Part shown: positions 5,510 through 5,595 of the stretch, one piece after another | Numbering within the stretch: position 1 is the stretch's first letter | How the letters are laid out: every line of letters starts with the position of its first letter | DNA from: Propionibacteriaceae bacterium | Lineage (GTDB): Bacteria > Actinomycetota > Actinomycetes > Propionibacteriales > Propionibacteriaceae | Reading direction: 5' to 3' | DNA length: 5,595 bases | Assembly: GCA_020438595.1 (NCBI GenBank) | Contig: JAGQUI010000203.1 | Span: 1-5,595 of the forward strand | The notes under the pieces: generated by a model | Told to the model about the DNA's origin: nothing | Database searches by the model: none | The model's input: the letters and a program-made list of their open reading frames with translations, nothing else | Translations under genes and position numbers: made by a program

Positions 5510-5595
5510 GGGGACGGTTCCTTTCCGGTTCGCAAGAACCGTCCCCATTCCAGTTCGCGGGGACGGTTCCTTTCCGGTTCGTGGGGACGGTTCCT
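5510..5595. repeat. Array of GGGGACGGTTCC cores with about 24-nt period, running off the right edge
   Basis: Cores lie at 5510-5521, 5535-5546 (inverted, one mismatch: AGAACCGTCCCC), 5559-5570 and 5583-5594, at steps of 25, 24 and 24 nt. Between them stand three direct tails: TTTCCGGTTCG at 5522 and 5571, and ATTCCAGTTCG at 5547. The inverted core can pair with either neighbour over 11 bp: 5510-5520 with 5536-5546 (15-nt loop), or 5536-5546 with 5559-5569 (12-nt loop). These are mutually exclusive hairpins. The core is the one in R1 and R2, but the tails belong to a different type. The array continues beyond the window, so its full size is unknown. Confidence 0.9.

Noticed and set aside
5510..5595. 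CRISPR array
   Set aside because: The units are about 24 nt with conserved spacers (tails) and an inverted core. There are no unique spacers and no cas genes.

Overview
The window is very GC-rich. Its genes are dense, with G/C strongly favoured at third codon positions, gaps are short, and -10 boxes are of the TAnnnT type, one of them placed for a leaderless mRNA. This fits a high-GC actinobacterium (Actinomycetota). I cannot name the genus from sequence alone.

Layout, left to right: (1) the 3' end of an MFS drug-type exporter (+ strand, cut by the window edge); (2) a 46-nt near-perfect hairpin at 301-346 in the gap after it; (3) a complete APH-family phosphotransferase gene, 473-1369 (+), with a plausible promoter and RBS; (4) a 66-bp palindrome (R1, 1388-1453) in the convergent gap; (5) a RimJ/RimL-type GNAT N-acetyltransferase gene, 1490-2119 (-), probably leaderless; (6) a second 66-bp palindrome (R2, 2135-2200), 61/66 identical to R1; (7) a two-gene ABC exporter operon on the - strand, with the ATPase at 4639-5388 (or 5403) followed by a ten-TM FtsX/MacB-type permease at 2210-4639, the two overlapping by one base; (8) a short regulatory region; and (9) a roughly 24-nt-period repeat array from 5510 running off the right edge.

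The ATPase and permease clearly form one exporter. The other three genes lie in separate transcription units. MFS exporter, APH-like kinase, GNAT acetyltransferase and MacB-like exporter are all families that recur in self-resistance or detoxification neighbourhoods, but nothing here fixes a substrate, so any link is inference.

The most unusual content is non-coding. One 12-nt core, GGAACCGTCCCC or its complement, occurs seven times exactly and once with one mismatch, always outside genes. It is built into two matching 66-bp nested palindromes that bracket the acetyltransferase gene, and into a right-edge array with different tails in which one core is inverted while its tails are not. R2 begins 9 nt past the permease stop and overlaps the presumed -35 side of the acetyltransferase promoter, so it may work both as a terminator and as part of a promoter region.
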